Below, piece after piece: positions 1 through 11,293 of a stretch of DNA of 64,000 nucleotides (positions within the stretch are counted from its first letter, which is position 1; every line of letters begins with the position of its first letter). The translations under genes and the position numbers were made by a program. The DNA is taken from the NCBI GenBank assembly GCA_023634235.1, contig JAMKCF010000004.1, positions 21,236,027 to 21,300,026 of the forward strand, written 5' to 3'. This DNA comes from Pisaster brevispinus. Lineage: Eukaryota > Echinodermata > Asteroidea > Forcipulatida > Asteriidae. Under the pieces are notes generated by a model that saw nothing but the letters and a program-made list of their open reading frames with translations, was not told where the DNA came from and did no database searches.

Positions 1-439
1 ATAGGCTACAAGAAAACATTAGGTTGTATAATGATCATAGAAAGATAAATCATTGTCACATTTATTAATTTGTAATTAACCAAATTTCCGAACTACGTGT
101 TTCAAAAACAACAACTTCCTGAGTGTCCAAAGACATGAATAAAGTAACCTTTACCTTTCACAGTTTTAGTACTTTTTGTTCAAGGCAATGAATAAAACAT
201 GTGTGGATCGATGACGTCACTGCCAGGACGTAACCACCATTGGAAATGTCCTTGCCAATATTTTCAACTTATGGTATAAACAGTTTTTAATTTGAACTTT
301 TAAAGCAAGCTATTTTCTCGATCAGTTTTGCGTAAATTAATTTTGTAGGATTTACCTATAACATTTATTAATATATTGAGACACATTTGTTTATAAATGG
401 TTTCAAAATTTGTGTCAAGGAGAGTTTAAAAAACATAGG
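1..439. other. 3' flank of the Tctex1 gene
   Basis: Probable 3' UTR plus AT-rich flank. Besides the hexamer at 364-369 I see nothing recognisable. Confidence 0.4.
364..369 (-). promoter_or_regulatory. Candidate polyadenylation signal of the Tctex1 gene
   Basis: AATAAA on the minus strand, about 70 nt past the stop codon at 440. It is the first canonical hexamer after the stop. No transcript evidence is available. Confidence 0.5.
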
Positions 440-1186
440 CTAGTCTAAATATATTCCATATGTCGTTGCAATGGCGTACATGTACCCATTTTGAAATGTT
501 GCCGTGGCATAACAGTCTGTGTCAGTGTTCCAAACACAGCGGCTATTAATCATCATCTCAAGTCCTTCAATCTGCCCGACTTGAATCAAGACTACGAGTC
601 TGTAACGCTCAAACTGAAGAAGTTTGACTCTTGTTTTGATATCATCTGCTAGTTTCTTCACAATTTCGGGTCCGTTTTCAGACCGATATGTCACTCTGGT
701 GAACTCATCTTCCAAGAGTTTGCTCATGATTTCCTCAACTCTCTCAGGTTGAAATCTACAGCCTGGCTTAGGATCCATACGAAACGAGTTCTCATACCGG
801 GGCGGGGCGTCATCAGCCTTGTCCATGAACCGACGGGGGTCCTCATCGTCCTCAGCTCCACCCCGTCGAAATCGCCACCACATGGAGGTCGAGATGTCTC
901 GGCCGAAGTATAAAGTCTCCTTTCTGGAGCTGCCTGAGCTATACGGTCGCGCTGGCCTGACTGGGTTCACCTCATCGCCGGTCCCGCGGCCTGACAGAGC
1001 GGCGGCTGCTGCAGCCTGGAGAGTCGATGTCCATTTTGTTGATCTTGGTTGCTGCTGCCGTCTCCCAAACACCTTCTCCTGGATGTTGCTATCCTTAAAT
1101 TGGTTTGTCGAGCCGGATACCTGACTCCAAAATGATGACGATCGAGACGATCGGGTTGCAACACTGCTCTGAAAGGCTTCTGCCAT
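440..1186 (-). CDS. Tctex1-type dynein light chain family protein (DYNLT4/5-like)
   Basis: Single open exon of 248 codons. The first ATG after an in-frame TGA is at 1186 (protein starts MAEAFQSS); a TTG further upstream is not needed. Residues 1 to about 125 are polar and low in complexity (Ser-rich start, QQQ, six Ala near residue 60, an acidic-basic patch EDDEDPRR) and look disordered. Residues about 131-248 look like a Tctex1 domain: the YENSFRMDPKP lead-in, then FQPERVEEIMSKLLEDE, a helix ending KTRVKLLQFERYR, the strands VVLIQVGQ, and the characteristic end CVWNTDTD...YAIATTYGIYLD. Proteins of this family are light chains of cytoplasmic or axonemal dynein, and those with long N-terminal extensions are mostly ciliary. 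The exact paralogue is uncertain. No intron interrupts the domain; an upstream non-coding exon cannot be excluded. Confidence 0.85.
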   Translation of the reverse strand: MAEAFQSSVATRSSRSSSFWSQVSGSTNQFKDSNIQEKVFGRRQQQPRSTKWTSTLQAAAAAALSGRGTGDEVNPVRPARPYSSGSSRKETLYFGRDISTSMWWRFRRGGAEDDEDPRRFMDKADDAPPRYENSFRMDPKPGCRFQPERVEEIMSKLLEDEFTRVTYRSENGPEIVKKLADDIKTRVKLLQFERYRLVVLIQVGQIEGLEMMINSRCVWNTDTDCYATATFQNGYMYAIATTYGIYLD

Positions 1187-4100
1187 TGCAACTGTACAAT
1201 CTTCAATCCACAACAGTTGTCATTTAACTTCCAGTCTTCATTTATAAGATAATTGCAAGCTTCTGGCGACTTCAAAAATGCACTTCGTCATCCCTCTCTT
1301 ATAATATAACTCACTCAGCACCACAGACAAGGCTGCACCTCCTGTTGATCTTTGGTTTAAAAATGCTAGTTTTACGCTTATCATTTGTATAACGTCTCTA
1401 AACACTCACACCAGTGCAAAACGGTACACCCAATGTTTACAAACCTTGGACCAGCATCAAATCAAATTGTTTGGTTCCAACTTTAGTCAGGATTAGTTTG
1501 ATTACGCACATAGCAATTGCGATATATTTTGTTTGCAGATGGAATTAGGGTTGACTTTTTTTTTGCGTAACACTTATCTTCAACGACCTCCCACATTGTC
1601 CAGTCCTGTAATAATGTTGTTCAACTTATAACAGCGTCCTTGTGTACTTTGGGTGTCTCAAATGCTCTTATTGCCCCCTCGCTATGCTAAACTTCATATA
1701 AGTTGGTTCTTCTGTGGAGTCTATGCACTTCACGACGTCCTGTGGGGTTGACCAAACATCTAAAATTACCATTTCAGGAGGGTGAAGTTTGTTGACAAAA
1801 CAAAACCTACTGGTCCCCTCTTTTGCGTCATTCCTCAATTTACCCGCGACCAGTGGCGTAAATAGACTAACTTAACGTCCACATTTTCTTCTTCTTTCAA
1901 AGAAGGGTTGGCTTTATGTTGATCAAACCATTCATTCGTTTGTATTACGGACTTTTCATCTTCAAATGGGGTGGGGGGGGGGGGGTTCCAATCGGGGAAG
2001 GGGTTCCAATCAGGGAAGGGGCAAGAGTTCCGATTGGGGGGGGGGCTTGCTGGTTTTTAGCCACTGACCATGACGTCATGGGCGCCTTTTCAGCAAATAG
2101 ACTTACGTTGTTTGTCAAAGGTTTACCGGTCAAGCACCAGTGCAGATTTTATCTTCAGATCGTGACCCGGAATTGGGTGTTATGTGTGGGCAGAAAAATA
2201 ACCCAATATGCCTCTGAAAGGTTACCTCGGACCCGGAGAAAAAACGAGACACACTTTTCACCTGTGAAGAAAAATTCTACAAAATCGCAGACAAGTTTTT
2301 TCAAATTTTTCAAATGTAAAAGTACAAACGTATACATCATAATCTGCGACACGCTGGTGGTATATTTGTCTTTCAGGGTCAACACAACACATCTTTTTTT
2401 ACAAACAGATCCGCGACCACTAGAAAATATCTTATAATAGTGCATTCAAAACTTTTATTATCATTTATACACGTTGTATCAGCAAATGCCAATAAATTTA
2501 CAATTATACTGCATAGATTTGTTTCCATTTCAAATGACGCACACAATATCTATAGACTTCTTTACTTTATAAACAACAAATAACTACCTATTGGGAGGCG
2601 ATCAGATGAAACGGCCATAGCAGCTGAACGGTTTAAAAAAGTTTTATTCTAAAAAAGACAGAAATTTAGTGAGTATCATTCGATATCATAGGACAAATGA
2701 AAAGTGTTATTTGAAGGACAGGTTTGATGAAAAACGTAAATTTAGACGCAACAGAACATTATTCATTGACAGAAACGTCAATATGGACGTACTAAAACGT
2801 CACTCACTCATTTGAATGCTTCAAGTCATGAATATAAATACGGGTGACACATATACAAAGAGACAAACGTTAGCAGGAATTGTAAAAAATGACCCTGTCG
2901 ACAATACTGATGAAATAGGAAATGATTCATCTTTTGGTTTCATTTTTCCCCCGTACAAAGGAAAAAAACAGTGGACTTCTTAAGGACAAACCATATTATA
3001 AATAAAACAAGATTTCACCCCATGAGCTTTGATTCAGATCTTGGTATAAAAACAAAGTGTCGAAACTAGTTTTGTGCAACATTCCATACATTATATTGAT
3101 GCAAAATGTTTGCCAACACTCGTCCATTTAATTAATGCTCTTTTTTTTTTTACAAACACACCCTAAAAACTCCCGGGTTAGAGTTGACGTGGATTTGGGG
3201 TCCCGTGGTGCCTGACCCGTTTCTGGACTCGGAATCTGTGTCAAAATAACCCAGAAATTGGTCAATACTGCCGCGGAATCCGAGTCCAAGTTTTGGACTA
3301 GTTTCCGGGTCAGGCTGACCCCAAAATACGTCAGGTCCTCCCCTGGGACACCAGAGTCAAGGTCGATTCGGACCACGGAGTTTTTTATTTTTTTAATTTT
3401 TTTTAGAGTATACGATGGTTTTCGGTTACCTCTAATGCTCACGATTCACTGTGGGAAATCGCAAACAAGAATAGATAGCATCAAACAGACCCTTGAGAAC
3501 AAATCTGATTTTCAAACTGATTGACGAACCAATCGGTGTTATTGGTTGTTGATACCTATTGTTTCACCCACACGTGCGTTAAACGAGAGCTATAGCAACA
3601 ACATTTTGTCAACAGGGTGCAGAACCATCAATGTGCAGCACGCCTCAAGATAAATCAAACTTTAACCAATAAACATAAGATTCAACTCGGTTTAAAACAC
3701 CCCAGTTTTTAAAATTCATGCTCTTGATATAATAAGCTTCACCATCGTTTATGTCAACAAGAGGCAATTTATCAGGCAACTTGGAGGCAACCAACTGCAC
3801 TGCACGCAATACAAACACTTCAGCAACAATAGAGACATTCTTCTAGCTGTAACTCACTATCCCCCAAGAAAATAATGAGAACACTGAAATGTCAAGGAAT
3901 TTTCTTCTTCGAGAACTCGTTGCCTGTAAATTGCCTCGTGTGACATGGCCGTGAGCTTAAAAAACGCAGTTATTAAATGCATTATGTATATAAGTTTCGC
4001 CATCATTTATAACATAAGCTGCACCCCACCTTTATGTATTAAATATTACTTCCTAAAATAACAAAACTACCCCAATTTCGGTTTACATTCCATTAATCCT

Positions 4101-5818
4101 CTAGCTGGAAGACATTATATAAATAGTTTATAATTAAAAATTTTCGAGCGCTTAAAGACGTACACTACAGATTGAATTAATATACTCGAAATGCTTGAAC
4201 TCTATAGCTGCTGTTCTTGGTAGCAATGACCTAAGGTCAATTGAATCATAATACGAAGCTGCTTGTAAATTATACAGAGGTCATAGTTCGAATTAGAACA
4301 ATCTATTGTTTTTCATGGGAAAAGGCAAAATTATCGTGTCCGATGCAGGACGTGGAAACCCCACTAATATTTAAATATATTATCTTTATTAAACCACAAA
4401 AGTTCACTGTAATCTGTATAACAATTAAGTAAACCTGTATAATTAAAAAAAAAAAAAATCCCAAAACATTCAGGCCTAAAAAAAGAAAGAAAAAACGAAA
4501 AAAAGAAGCGAATATTGAGTTTACTGCCCGTTATTAACATGGATTCACTTGATTTGTATTTACATCCTTGTCTGGAGCCATTAAAAGTGGAATTAATTTC
4601 GAATGAGTGAGAATACTCTCAAGCGAGAAGCAATTAAGGTGAGCAAATCTGTAACAAAGCACCAGAATCTTGGATTCAAATCTAAACCCGGGAAAAAAAA
4701 CCCCACATGTTAGTTCCTAAGCACTAAACCTGATGGCCTTACCCTAAAAAATTGGAACCACTGCAAACAGATAATCGGTATAAACACCCTCAATTTGGCA
4801 TATTAGCAACAACGTTAAAATATAAATATTTCTCCTGACCAGAGATATGTACAGAAACTGATATTGTCGAATATGACAATGGAAACACAATAGAACAATG
4901 ACTCTTTGTCTTTCTGACTGTAAACCCTCAGCAACACAAAGGCACACATCCAAAATATACACAATTATCCCTCAGTTATCTAGATATTAAAAAACCCCAA
5001 CTAGTTTCATAAAAGAGAGCTCTTGTCTAACTTCTCAGTGATGTAACACACCATCTGCATTCCTTCAGATGTATTAAGCGAGGAGGATTTATCTTAGAAA
5101 CATCATTTGTCCTTTTTGTGCAGTTATATTTTTTGCAACGTTCAACAAGCTATGGTTAAGAACAACTCAAATATGAGTTTGAAACAATTGCTTGTCATAT
5201 GCAAAACAGCTGTGCTTAAGACAGAACAGCAACATTTCACTTGAATTGCAATGGACTAAAAAGTTTCACTCATTAATTAACGCGTGATTTTCACTCGAAC
5301 TGTAATCCACTCAAAAGTTTTACTTGATAATAGTTTGGATATGGAAAAGTTGAAACTGACCATTAAAGTAAGTTAAAGGGGCTGTGTCGTCATGATCAAA
5401 GCAGGCCTGTGGCTGTAAATGGCACTTTGAACTCTGCTACCTGCTTACTGCATGCGCGCCCTAACTCCATGCCCTAACTCGGTATCGAATCCATGGAGAG
5501 CTGGGTGAGACTTTATAACTCCACCTAGGCCTACTTTGATCATGACAACAGTCCCTTTTAGCAGTATAGTAAGTTTAGAGTAACTGCATAACCGTTTATA
5601 ATCGTCAACAGTAAAATACCCTTTAAAGTGTGTCACGCGTAAGGGCATTTATAAATAAAGTAAAATACCATTTGCACAGCTAGGTCCAACACTATGCGAC
5701 TGATTCAGTTTAATTGGTGGAATGCAAAACATTTGAGCATCTTAGCGTTTATCTACTCAAAGCCATTTCCATTTTCATTCAGGGCAGCTTGCCAATAGTT
5801 TACAAACAATAAAAGGGT

Positions 5819-5949
5819 ACTTTTGGAACGCTAGACGGCAGCAAAAGTACCAGGTAAATCCATTGTTCTCGGTAATGTGCGCATGCTCAGAACTACGTAA
5901 AAAATGTAAATTTACCTGGCAAGTCTGCTGCCACCTAGCGTTCCAAAGT
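5819..5949. mobile_element. Foldback element, TGGAACGCTAG ends
   Basis: Left TTTTGGAACGCTAGACGGCA and right TGCTGCCACCTAGCGTTCCA are inverted, with an inner pair CCAGGTAAAT / ATTTACCTGG. Confidence 0.75.
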
Positions 5950-6524
5950 CTCCCATTGAATAAGATTAGTATTGTAAACATCTTTAACACACACCACACA
6001 AGACAGTTCATGGATACAGATTATCCCAATCTCACATATTAACATAATGTACAAATCACAATTTTGATAGAATGCAAGTTTCAGATGTTAAAGTGCCCAA
6101 TTTTCAAAAGCTTGAAGAACAAAGTAAGGACAGCTATTTTGGGTAAAAGGAATGCAATTGAAGTAAATGTGCCACTCGCTTCCACATAAAACTGTAACCA
6201 CAATTGTGAGTATATAAAAAAGAGTAGAGTATACAAGTGTTGTGAATGACAAAAGTGTGACTAAATATTGCGAAAATTGCAATTAGTAATTTTAAGTGAT
6301 GTTTACCTGAATCCAAGTAGTCATAGACTTGCTAATAAGTCACCAACTGCTGGTGAATATTTTAAGCGTTGCCTTTATTTCATAATCCCTTTTTTTGTCT
6401 GTTAATTAAAAGATGGTTAATTTTATAGAAAGCCATGACCCAAATGTATTGAAGAATGTGATTTTGACCCAGCAGGGCATGACGGTTTTCAAATATACAC
6501 AAGCAACACACATTCTATTTTTTA

Positions 6525-6720
6525 CATCCCTGTGGAGACATCTTTTGTTCTTTCCTTTGTCCCTGTAGTTAAGAACCTCCCATAGACTTTGTACACCAAA
6601 TTCCTTGTGGAGCAACCCAGTCTTTAGAATTCCCATATGGAGACCTTATGTTTTCCCTTTTCTGTTTTGTTCCTCGGTCTCCATAAGGTAGTGAAAATGA
6701 AATCGTATGTGTGTGTGGAA
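6525..6720. repeat. Dispersed repeat, copy A
   Basis: Shares TTTTGTTCTTTCCTTTGT, AAATTCCTTGTGGAG, GTCTTTAGAATTCCCAT and CGGTCTCCATAAGGTA with the repeat at 30.7-30.9 kb. Class unknown. Confidence 0.7.
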
Positions 6721-7473
6721 AAACCTCCACACATATAATTAGGGTAATTGGCCTCCAGTTATGCTCCCATATTGCTCCCCGTATCTTGATATACCAAAGG
6801 CAGAGTAAATCAAAGGATGAACCAATGTGATTATGGTCACACCACAGTCTTGTGTCCCATGACACCCAGCCCATCAACAAAGTCACAATCTCCGTGCATG
6901 TCGTGCCCATGTCATAGTGAAATCTGTTCCCCGGAGATTCTGTACCCATGTGGGAAATTAACAAGAGCTGGAGCAGGATGAATCAAAAGAGGGCGCTATC
7001 AGAAGACACAGTTCGATGTGTGTGCGGGGGGCGGGGGGACATAGAATCTCCTGCCATACCCATAGAAAACCTTTCTGGGTGAAAGAGCGTACAACATTTT
7101 AGTGCAAACCTCATATGTTATTCAACCAATGGCAGTGGAGGCCTATTCTAGCTGGAGGTGTCTGGGGACATGTGGAAGGAAAACAAAACCATGGATATCT
7201 ATTTTTTGAGTGAAAGTTCTTCCACATAATGAACCCCGAAAGGTCATAAAGAAGTTGAAATCTCTCTCCATACAGATAATACAAAAATTAAAAGAAATTT
7301 GATCTCAGTTCAAATAATGACATCTTTAATCTCATGGAGACACAGGACATATTTATAAGAAACTGAAGACAATAGACACAGACACACTGTACTTCAAACC
7401 CAGAAGGCCAGCCTTCCTTGTTTGATTGCATTTAGTTTACTGTACAAATCTTTGGTCACTAGAGGGCGTACTG

Positions 7474-7584
7474 TCATAATCGAAGTGATGCTTGTGTGAC
7501 AGTTGTCTTCAAAAGCAACATAAGGAGTATCCATTGCATTGACGGCTCCAGCAAAGTTCCTCTGCCACAATCTGTGGAATTTTC
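7474..7584 (-). CDS. CACNA2D3: alpha2delta exon 31: C-terminal tail, putative GPI signal, stop
   Basis: 36 codons plus TGA at 7474-7476; acceptor tctttcaacag. In phase 0 it reads ENSTDCGRGTLLEPSMQW followed by a hydrophobic ILLMLLL run and a polar tail. The Cys-Gly after ENSTD matches the family's ENARECGG, the proposed GPI attachment region. The hydrophobic part is short for a GPI signal. The same exon has a longer open stretch in another frame, but that frame does not follow from exon 30. Confidence 0.75.
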   Translation of the reverse strand, partial: ENSTDCGRGTLLEPSMQWILLMLLLKTTVTQASLRL

Positions 7585-7904
7585 CTGTTGAAAGAATAAA
7601 AACACATTCATTAAAGAATTTAAACAAATTGTGAAATTTGACAAAAAAATTGTGAAAAGCTGTCGTGTTTACTCATGAAAATGAATTGCAATGTACAGAG
7701 TACGATGTATGCACTATGCACATACTTTTTCCAACATACAGATTGTACACTCCCCCAATGTTCCCTGACACTATTTTTATTTTCCTCTTGTTGTACAGAA
7801 GTACCATCCTTAAATTCCTGTAAAGATTTCCTGAGATTCCAAGCACACGATGAAGACACATTGGTCTAAAATCTGAAATCTGGCTCCCAGATTCCTCAAC
7901 CTAC

Positions 7905-8100
7905 CAATTCATGCTCAGAGTGGCACGATTCAGGTCGCCTACGATGCGTCTGTGTTCGTAGCCTTTCACACCACTCCACAGAATTGTAGACTACCTTAGT
8001 AGGTTTCAAATTGATAGGGTCTGTGACTAGACACTCGCACTCTGAATCCACCACCAACAAGATCAGATTGCTGTGAGGAACACTGTGAATACTGTAAGAT
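7905..8100 (-). CDS. CACNA2D3: alpha2delta exon 30
   Basis: 196 bp, phase 2 in, phase 0 out; acceptor tcttttcag, donor gtaggt. Encodes SVPHSNLILLVVDSECEC and CERLRTQTHRRRPESCH, almost residue for residue the alpha2delta-3/-4 C-terminal segment. This is the best single piece of evidence for the subfamily. Confidence 0.97.
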
Positions 8101-8194
8101 CTGAAAAGATAAAGAAACAGAAAGCTATTAAACATATGACTAATAATAGTAATAATAGTATTAGTAATATACAGTCTTTTACATAGCACAAGTA

Positions 8195-8484
8195 TCTACC
8201 AACAAGGTATAAGGCACTTGAACAAACATTTTTAGACAGGTTTTAAATTTTTGAATTTTTTAAGGGTTCACAAGGTGCTGTGGCGCATTCAGCAGCCACT
8301 GCCAGAAACACCGGGGCAATAAGTGTAACTGGGTTCTTTTACGTGCATTACACAACACACTGGACCGACGGCTTTAAGTGTCTTGCTTAAGGACACAAGT
8401 GTCAAGACTGGGACTCGAACCCACACTCTGCTGATCAAAAACACCAGAGCTCGAATCTGGTGCTCTTAGCTGCTAGGCTTCTTC
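8195..8484 (-). mobile_element. SINE with type-II (Leu/Ser-like) tRNA head, copy 1
   Basis: Minus strand: head with long variable arm and B box GTGGGTTCGAGTCCCAGTC, then CTTAAGCAAGACACT, then a body ending in CACCTTGTGAACCC. Confidence 0.75.
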
Positions 8485-8523
8485 AGTAAGAAGGAGGGTA
8501 GGTTCCCATTCAAAAACTTTGCC

Positions 8524-8625
8524 CCACCTTCCAGCTCTGGTGTTTCTGATCAGCAGAGAGTGGGTTCGAGTCCCAGTCTTGACACTTGTGTCCTTAAGCA
8601 AGACACTTAGTGACCATTTATTGCT
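8524..8625 (+). mobile_element. SINE head (Leu/Ser-like), partial copy 2
   Basis: Carries CAGCAGAGAGTGGGTTCGAG and CCTTAAGCAAGACACTTAG; lies head-to-head with copy 1, 40 bp away. Confidence 0.7.
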
Positions 8626-8701
8626 TATTATTACTATTATGAAACTGACTTTAAGAACTCTTACACAGACCATTGGAGGAATGATGTATCATTTAACTTA
8701 C

Positions 8702-8807
8702 TTTCGACAATACTGGCACTGAACGTAGCCGTCTTTTGGAAGCCTCTCACTCTGTGCTGTGAAATATAACATTTCCTGATCACATGGTACATAAATCTCC
8801 TCTTCAG
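8702..8807 (-). CDS. CACNA2D3: alpha2delta exon 29
   Basis: 106 bp, phase 1 in, phase 2 out; acceptor tttccag, donor gtaagt. Encodes (T)EEEIYVPCDQEMLYF and YVQCQYCRK, matching the family's LEPCDTEYPAF...IACEDCSKS. Confidence 0.93.
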
Positions 8808-9109
8808 CTGGAAACAACAACAACAACAACAACAAATGTTACATAACGATGTTTTTCTCTACAAAGTATGTTCCTACCTATTGATTTATTATTTTAATGT
8901 CAGGTTAAGTATCACATCCTAGGAGTAAAGGGAAATATTAAAATTACAATTGGATAGTATAACATAACAATTATAAATGTTCATGAAGAATGACTCTGAG
9001 TCAGGTTTGTGGAGACGCCCAAATCTCTTTACGACCTGTCGTGGTTCTAAAAAGAACCAGTGGTTTAAGAACTCAGAACCACCACATTTTATGAAGAGAT
9101 TTATTACAT

Positions 9110-9302
9110 GGGCCCAATTTCATAAAGCCTGTAAGCACAAAATCTTGCTAAGCACAGGAAAATCTTGCTTCTCAGAAACAGATTACCAACCAACATTCCA
9201 TAAAGTTTACATGGTTACCACTGGTACCCCGCTCATTTCTTGCTAAGTAAAGAAATTTGCTAAGCAGAATTTTCTGCTTAACAGCTTTATGAAATAGGGT
9301 CC
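9110..9302. mobile_element. Short foldback element, GGGCCCAATTTCATA ends, copy 1
   Basis: About 190 bp, ends GGGCCCAATTTCATAAAGC and GCTTTATGAAATAGGGTCC are inverted; internal GCTAAGCA motifs are also inverted. Non-coding. Confidence 0.75.
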
Positions 9303-10107
9303 TGGTGTCTCCACTAACCTCACTTGATTGTATCTCCACCAGGCAAAGTTTCAAATCCTACTTTAGAATGACTTCACAGTTTTACACTGCCACCTCAATA
9401 AATATAATTACAAATTAAATAACTGTTTTTTCCCTTCTTCATAAATCTAATTAAGCCTACTGCTAGTTAACCCCTGTTGACAAATGGTAGCACCCTCATG
9501 ACTCACGATGGAATATATTGTCTTTAATTAACTCTTACTTAGCAATGGAAACAATTTACACATAATCATCAATGCATTTGTCCTTGTAAGATTCAATCAT
9601 TCAAATTCAAATTCAGAACATTTTTTGTCATGATAAAAAAGTATGAAATCTGATTTCTCTGAAAACATTCAACAGAAAAGGGCAATCAAAGAGTACAAAG
9701 AAATAAAAGAAGTAAAAGATATTAAAATTACACACACATTATCAAGATACAAAAAGGTAACAGCAACAGGTTTGTACAGAAATATAGAATATAATAAGTT
9801 TGTTCAGCCAATGATTAGAAACAATCACAGGAATTTGAAATATTGGACTCACAACATCATAACAAACTTTAGTTATCTTAGCACACAGTATAATAAAAAC
9901 GGTATTTACAGACAAGCAATACAATAAAAATATACCTGAAATAACATTGATTCCAAACTTGAAAAATTTCCATGAATAACCAGGACGGCAAATAAAGAAA
10001 TGCAACATGTCATCTCAACCAACCACTGTTAAAAAGTTAATTTGTTTAGTGCACTTGGTAAAAAAGAGTCCTTAGATCTGTTGGTCTTGAGATATTTATT
10101 GACTTAC

Positions 10108-10169
10108 TCATTGATGCGCCAACAAAAGAATTCTCTCGGCTGTAAAAGAGTCCAAGATGAGACAAAACC
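10108..10169 (-). CDS. CACNA2D3: alpha2delta exon 28
   Basis: 62 bp, phase 2 in, phase 1 out; acceptor tttgcag, donor gtaagt. Encodes (L)VLSHLGLFYSRENSF and GASM, in the place of the family's FLVEFNLCSWWHSDM. Weak residue similarity but exact phase fit. Confidence 0.85.
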
Positions 10170-10374
10170 CTGCAAAGAACAAGATTCAATTGGCAAATAT
10201 AATTAATTGAATCTTTCAATGAATCAGATCAAGAACAGAGAGATCTCTTCCATTCTGCAATGACTGAAAGACATGAATATTTGAAACTAGTGCCCATTTG
10301 TAAAATCTCCACTCCCTCGACTCACTGCGGAGGAAATGTCACAGAATGTTCCCTGACATTCCCCTGGAGCCTCT

Positions 10375-10690
10375 GCAACTCCCGTCGTGATGTTGCTGGT
10401 CTGTCCATCATACACCAGACAGCTCATGGAAGATGTTCCCATCCTTGCAAGCAGCACCATCCTCAAACATGGCCTCCATCAACCCACAAGATCAACGCGT
10501 ACCTCTGTACATTATCAACCCATGACAATCAGACAGGTGACATCCAGAACTGCAAGTCTTCAGCGATCCTTCACACCATACTACACCTGGCTTTGGAATT
10601 CTCTCCCTTGAGACTATCGTGGGGATCAAGAGGCCTGAGAAATTCAGACAATCTTTGACCAGACAGTTCAGTGTGAGAATCATCTTTAAG
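10375..10690 (+). mobile_element. LINE remnant, reverse-transcriptase C-terminal end
   Basis: Plus strand, worn frames give SLQRSFTPYYTWLWNSLP and KFRQSLTRQFS, the 'W N-x-LP ... F ... L' pattern typical of the end of non-LTR retrotransposon ORF2. Not functional. Confidence 0.55.
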
Positions 10691-10790
10691 AGTCTCTCCC
10701 CAACTATCTTTGAAATGTGTATTAAAAAAATTAAAAATAAATAAATAAATTATCCCCAATGACTAACAGACATGGAGAGTTGAAACTTAC

Positions 10791-10843
10791 AGGATCAGCT
10801 GTTTGGTGAAACCCATCACAAATGTACCGAGAGAAATCAGAGG
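10791..10843 (-). CDS. CACNA2D3: alpha2delta exon 27
   Basis: 53 bp, phase 0 in, phase 2 out; acceptor ccctacag, donor gtaagt. Encodes PLISLGTFVMGFTKQLI, a hydrophobic segment corresponding to the family's PYNAFLSAVKWIMTELVL. Confidence 0.9.
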
Positions 10844-10987
10844 CTGTAGGGTAAATGAATAAGAATAACGGACAATAAATGTTAAATTTGCATCACGGGA
10901 AAAGAATGTTATTTAGTTTTACCCATACACTGATGTGAGTATCCGCTGATAAGCTATATAGGATTCCAATTGTCTCTAGCTACCGGG

Positions 10988-11140
10988 CAGTCTTGGTGGT
11001 CTAGTGGAAGATATCTGCTCCAGACATGCCAAAATGGCAAAAGTTGTGGGTTCGAATCCCACCCAAGTAATATGCCTTAGGGTTTTTTTTTGCACAGGAC
11101 TTGAGAAACACATCGGTGTATTGGTAAAAACCAAATAATA
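10988..11140 (+). mobile_element. SINE with Glu/Gly-like tRNA head, copy 1
   Basis: A-box region TTGGTGGTCTAGTGGAAGAT, B box GTGGGTTCGAATCCCACCC, then AAGTAATATGCC and CACAGGACTTGAGAAA. Confidence 0.72.
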
Positions 11141-11214
11141 ACAACTAAGTTCATGGAATTGGACGAGTAGTTATTTAAATTTTATGTGAATATCAAAACA
11201 GCATTAATACTTAC

Positions 11215-11293
11215 ATCCAGTAGGTGTGATGCTGCATTATTCACATTGATAATGATCTCTGTACACATCGCTTGGTAATCAATATGCTTTAGT
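11215..11293 (-). CDS. CACNA2D3: alpha2delta exon 26
   Basis: 79 bp, phase 2 in, phase 0 out; acceptor tatttcag, donor gtaagt. Encodes (E)LKHIDYQAMCTEIIINV and ASHLLD, matching the family's ITLYDYQAMC...HGLLD. Confidence 0.94.

Larger units (their letters stand above)
1187..7473. other. Intergenic region between the calcium-channel gene and the Tctex1 gene
   Basis: Contains the Tctex1 5' flank (from 1187), a poly-G tract (1973-1985), a poly-A/purine tract (4443-4505), a foldback (5819-5949), a dispersed repeat (6525-6720), and the 3' UTR of the calcium-channel gene just below 7474. An ATTAAA on the minus strand at 7325-7330 is a possible poly(A) signal for that gene. The short ORFs here show no recognisable protein. 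Confidence 0.5.

Noticed and set aside
819..1124. Plus-strand ORF of 101 codons
   Set aside because: Lies over the Tctex1 coding exon on the other strand; a shadow frame.
1916..2437. 173-codon ORF on the plus strand
   Set aside because: Runs through a poly-G tract giving GGGGG; no domain or sensible composition.
3150..3420. Possible foldback around GACTCGGAATC / GAATCCGAGTC
   Set aside because: Only short, scattered complementary pieces; no defined ends or second copy.
7477..7627. Longer open frame over the last exon (FHRLWQRNFAGAVNAMD...)
   Set aside because: It does not follow in phase from exon 30; the phase-0 frame gives the family-like ENSTDCG segment.
9742..10008. Possible alpha2delta exon (YSWKFFKFGINVIS) resembling a hydrophobic segment
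   Set aside because: No AG acceptor upstream, and exons 28 and 29 already join in exact phase.
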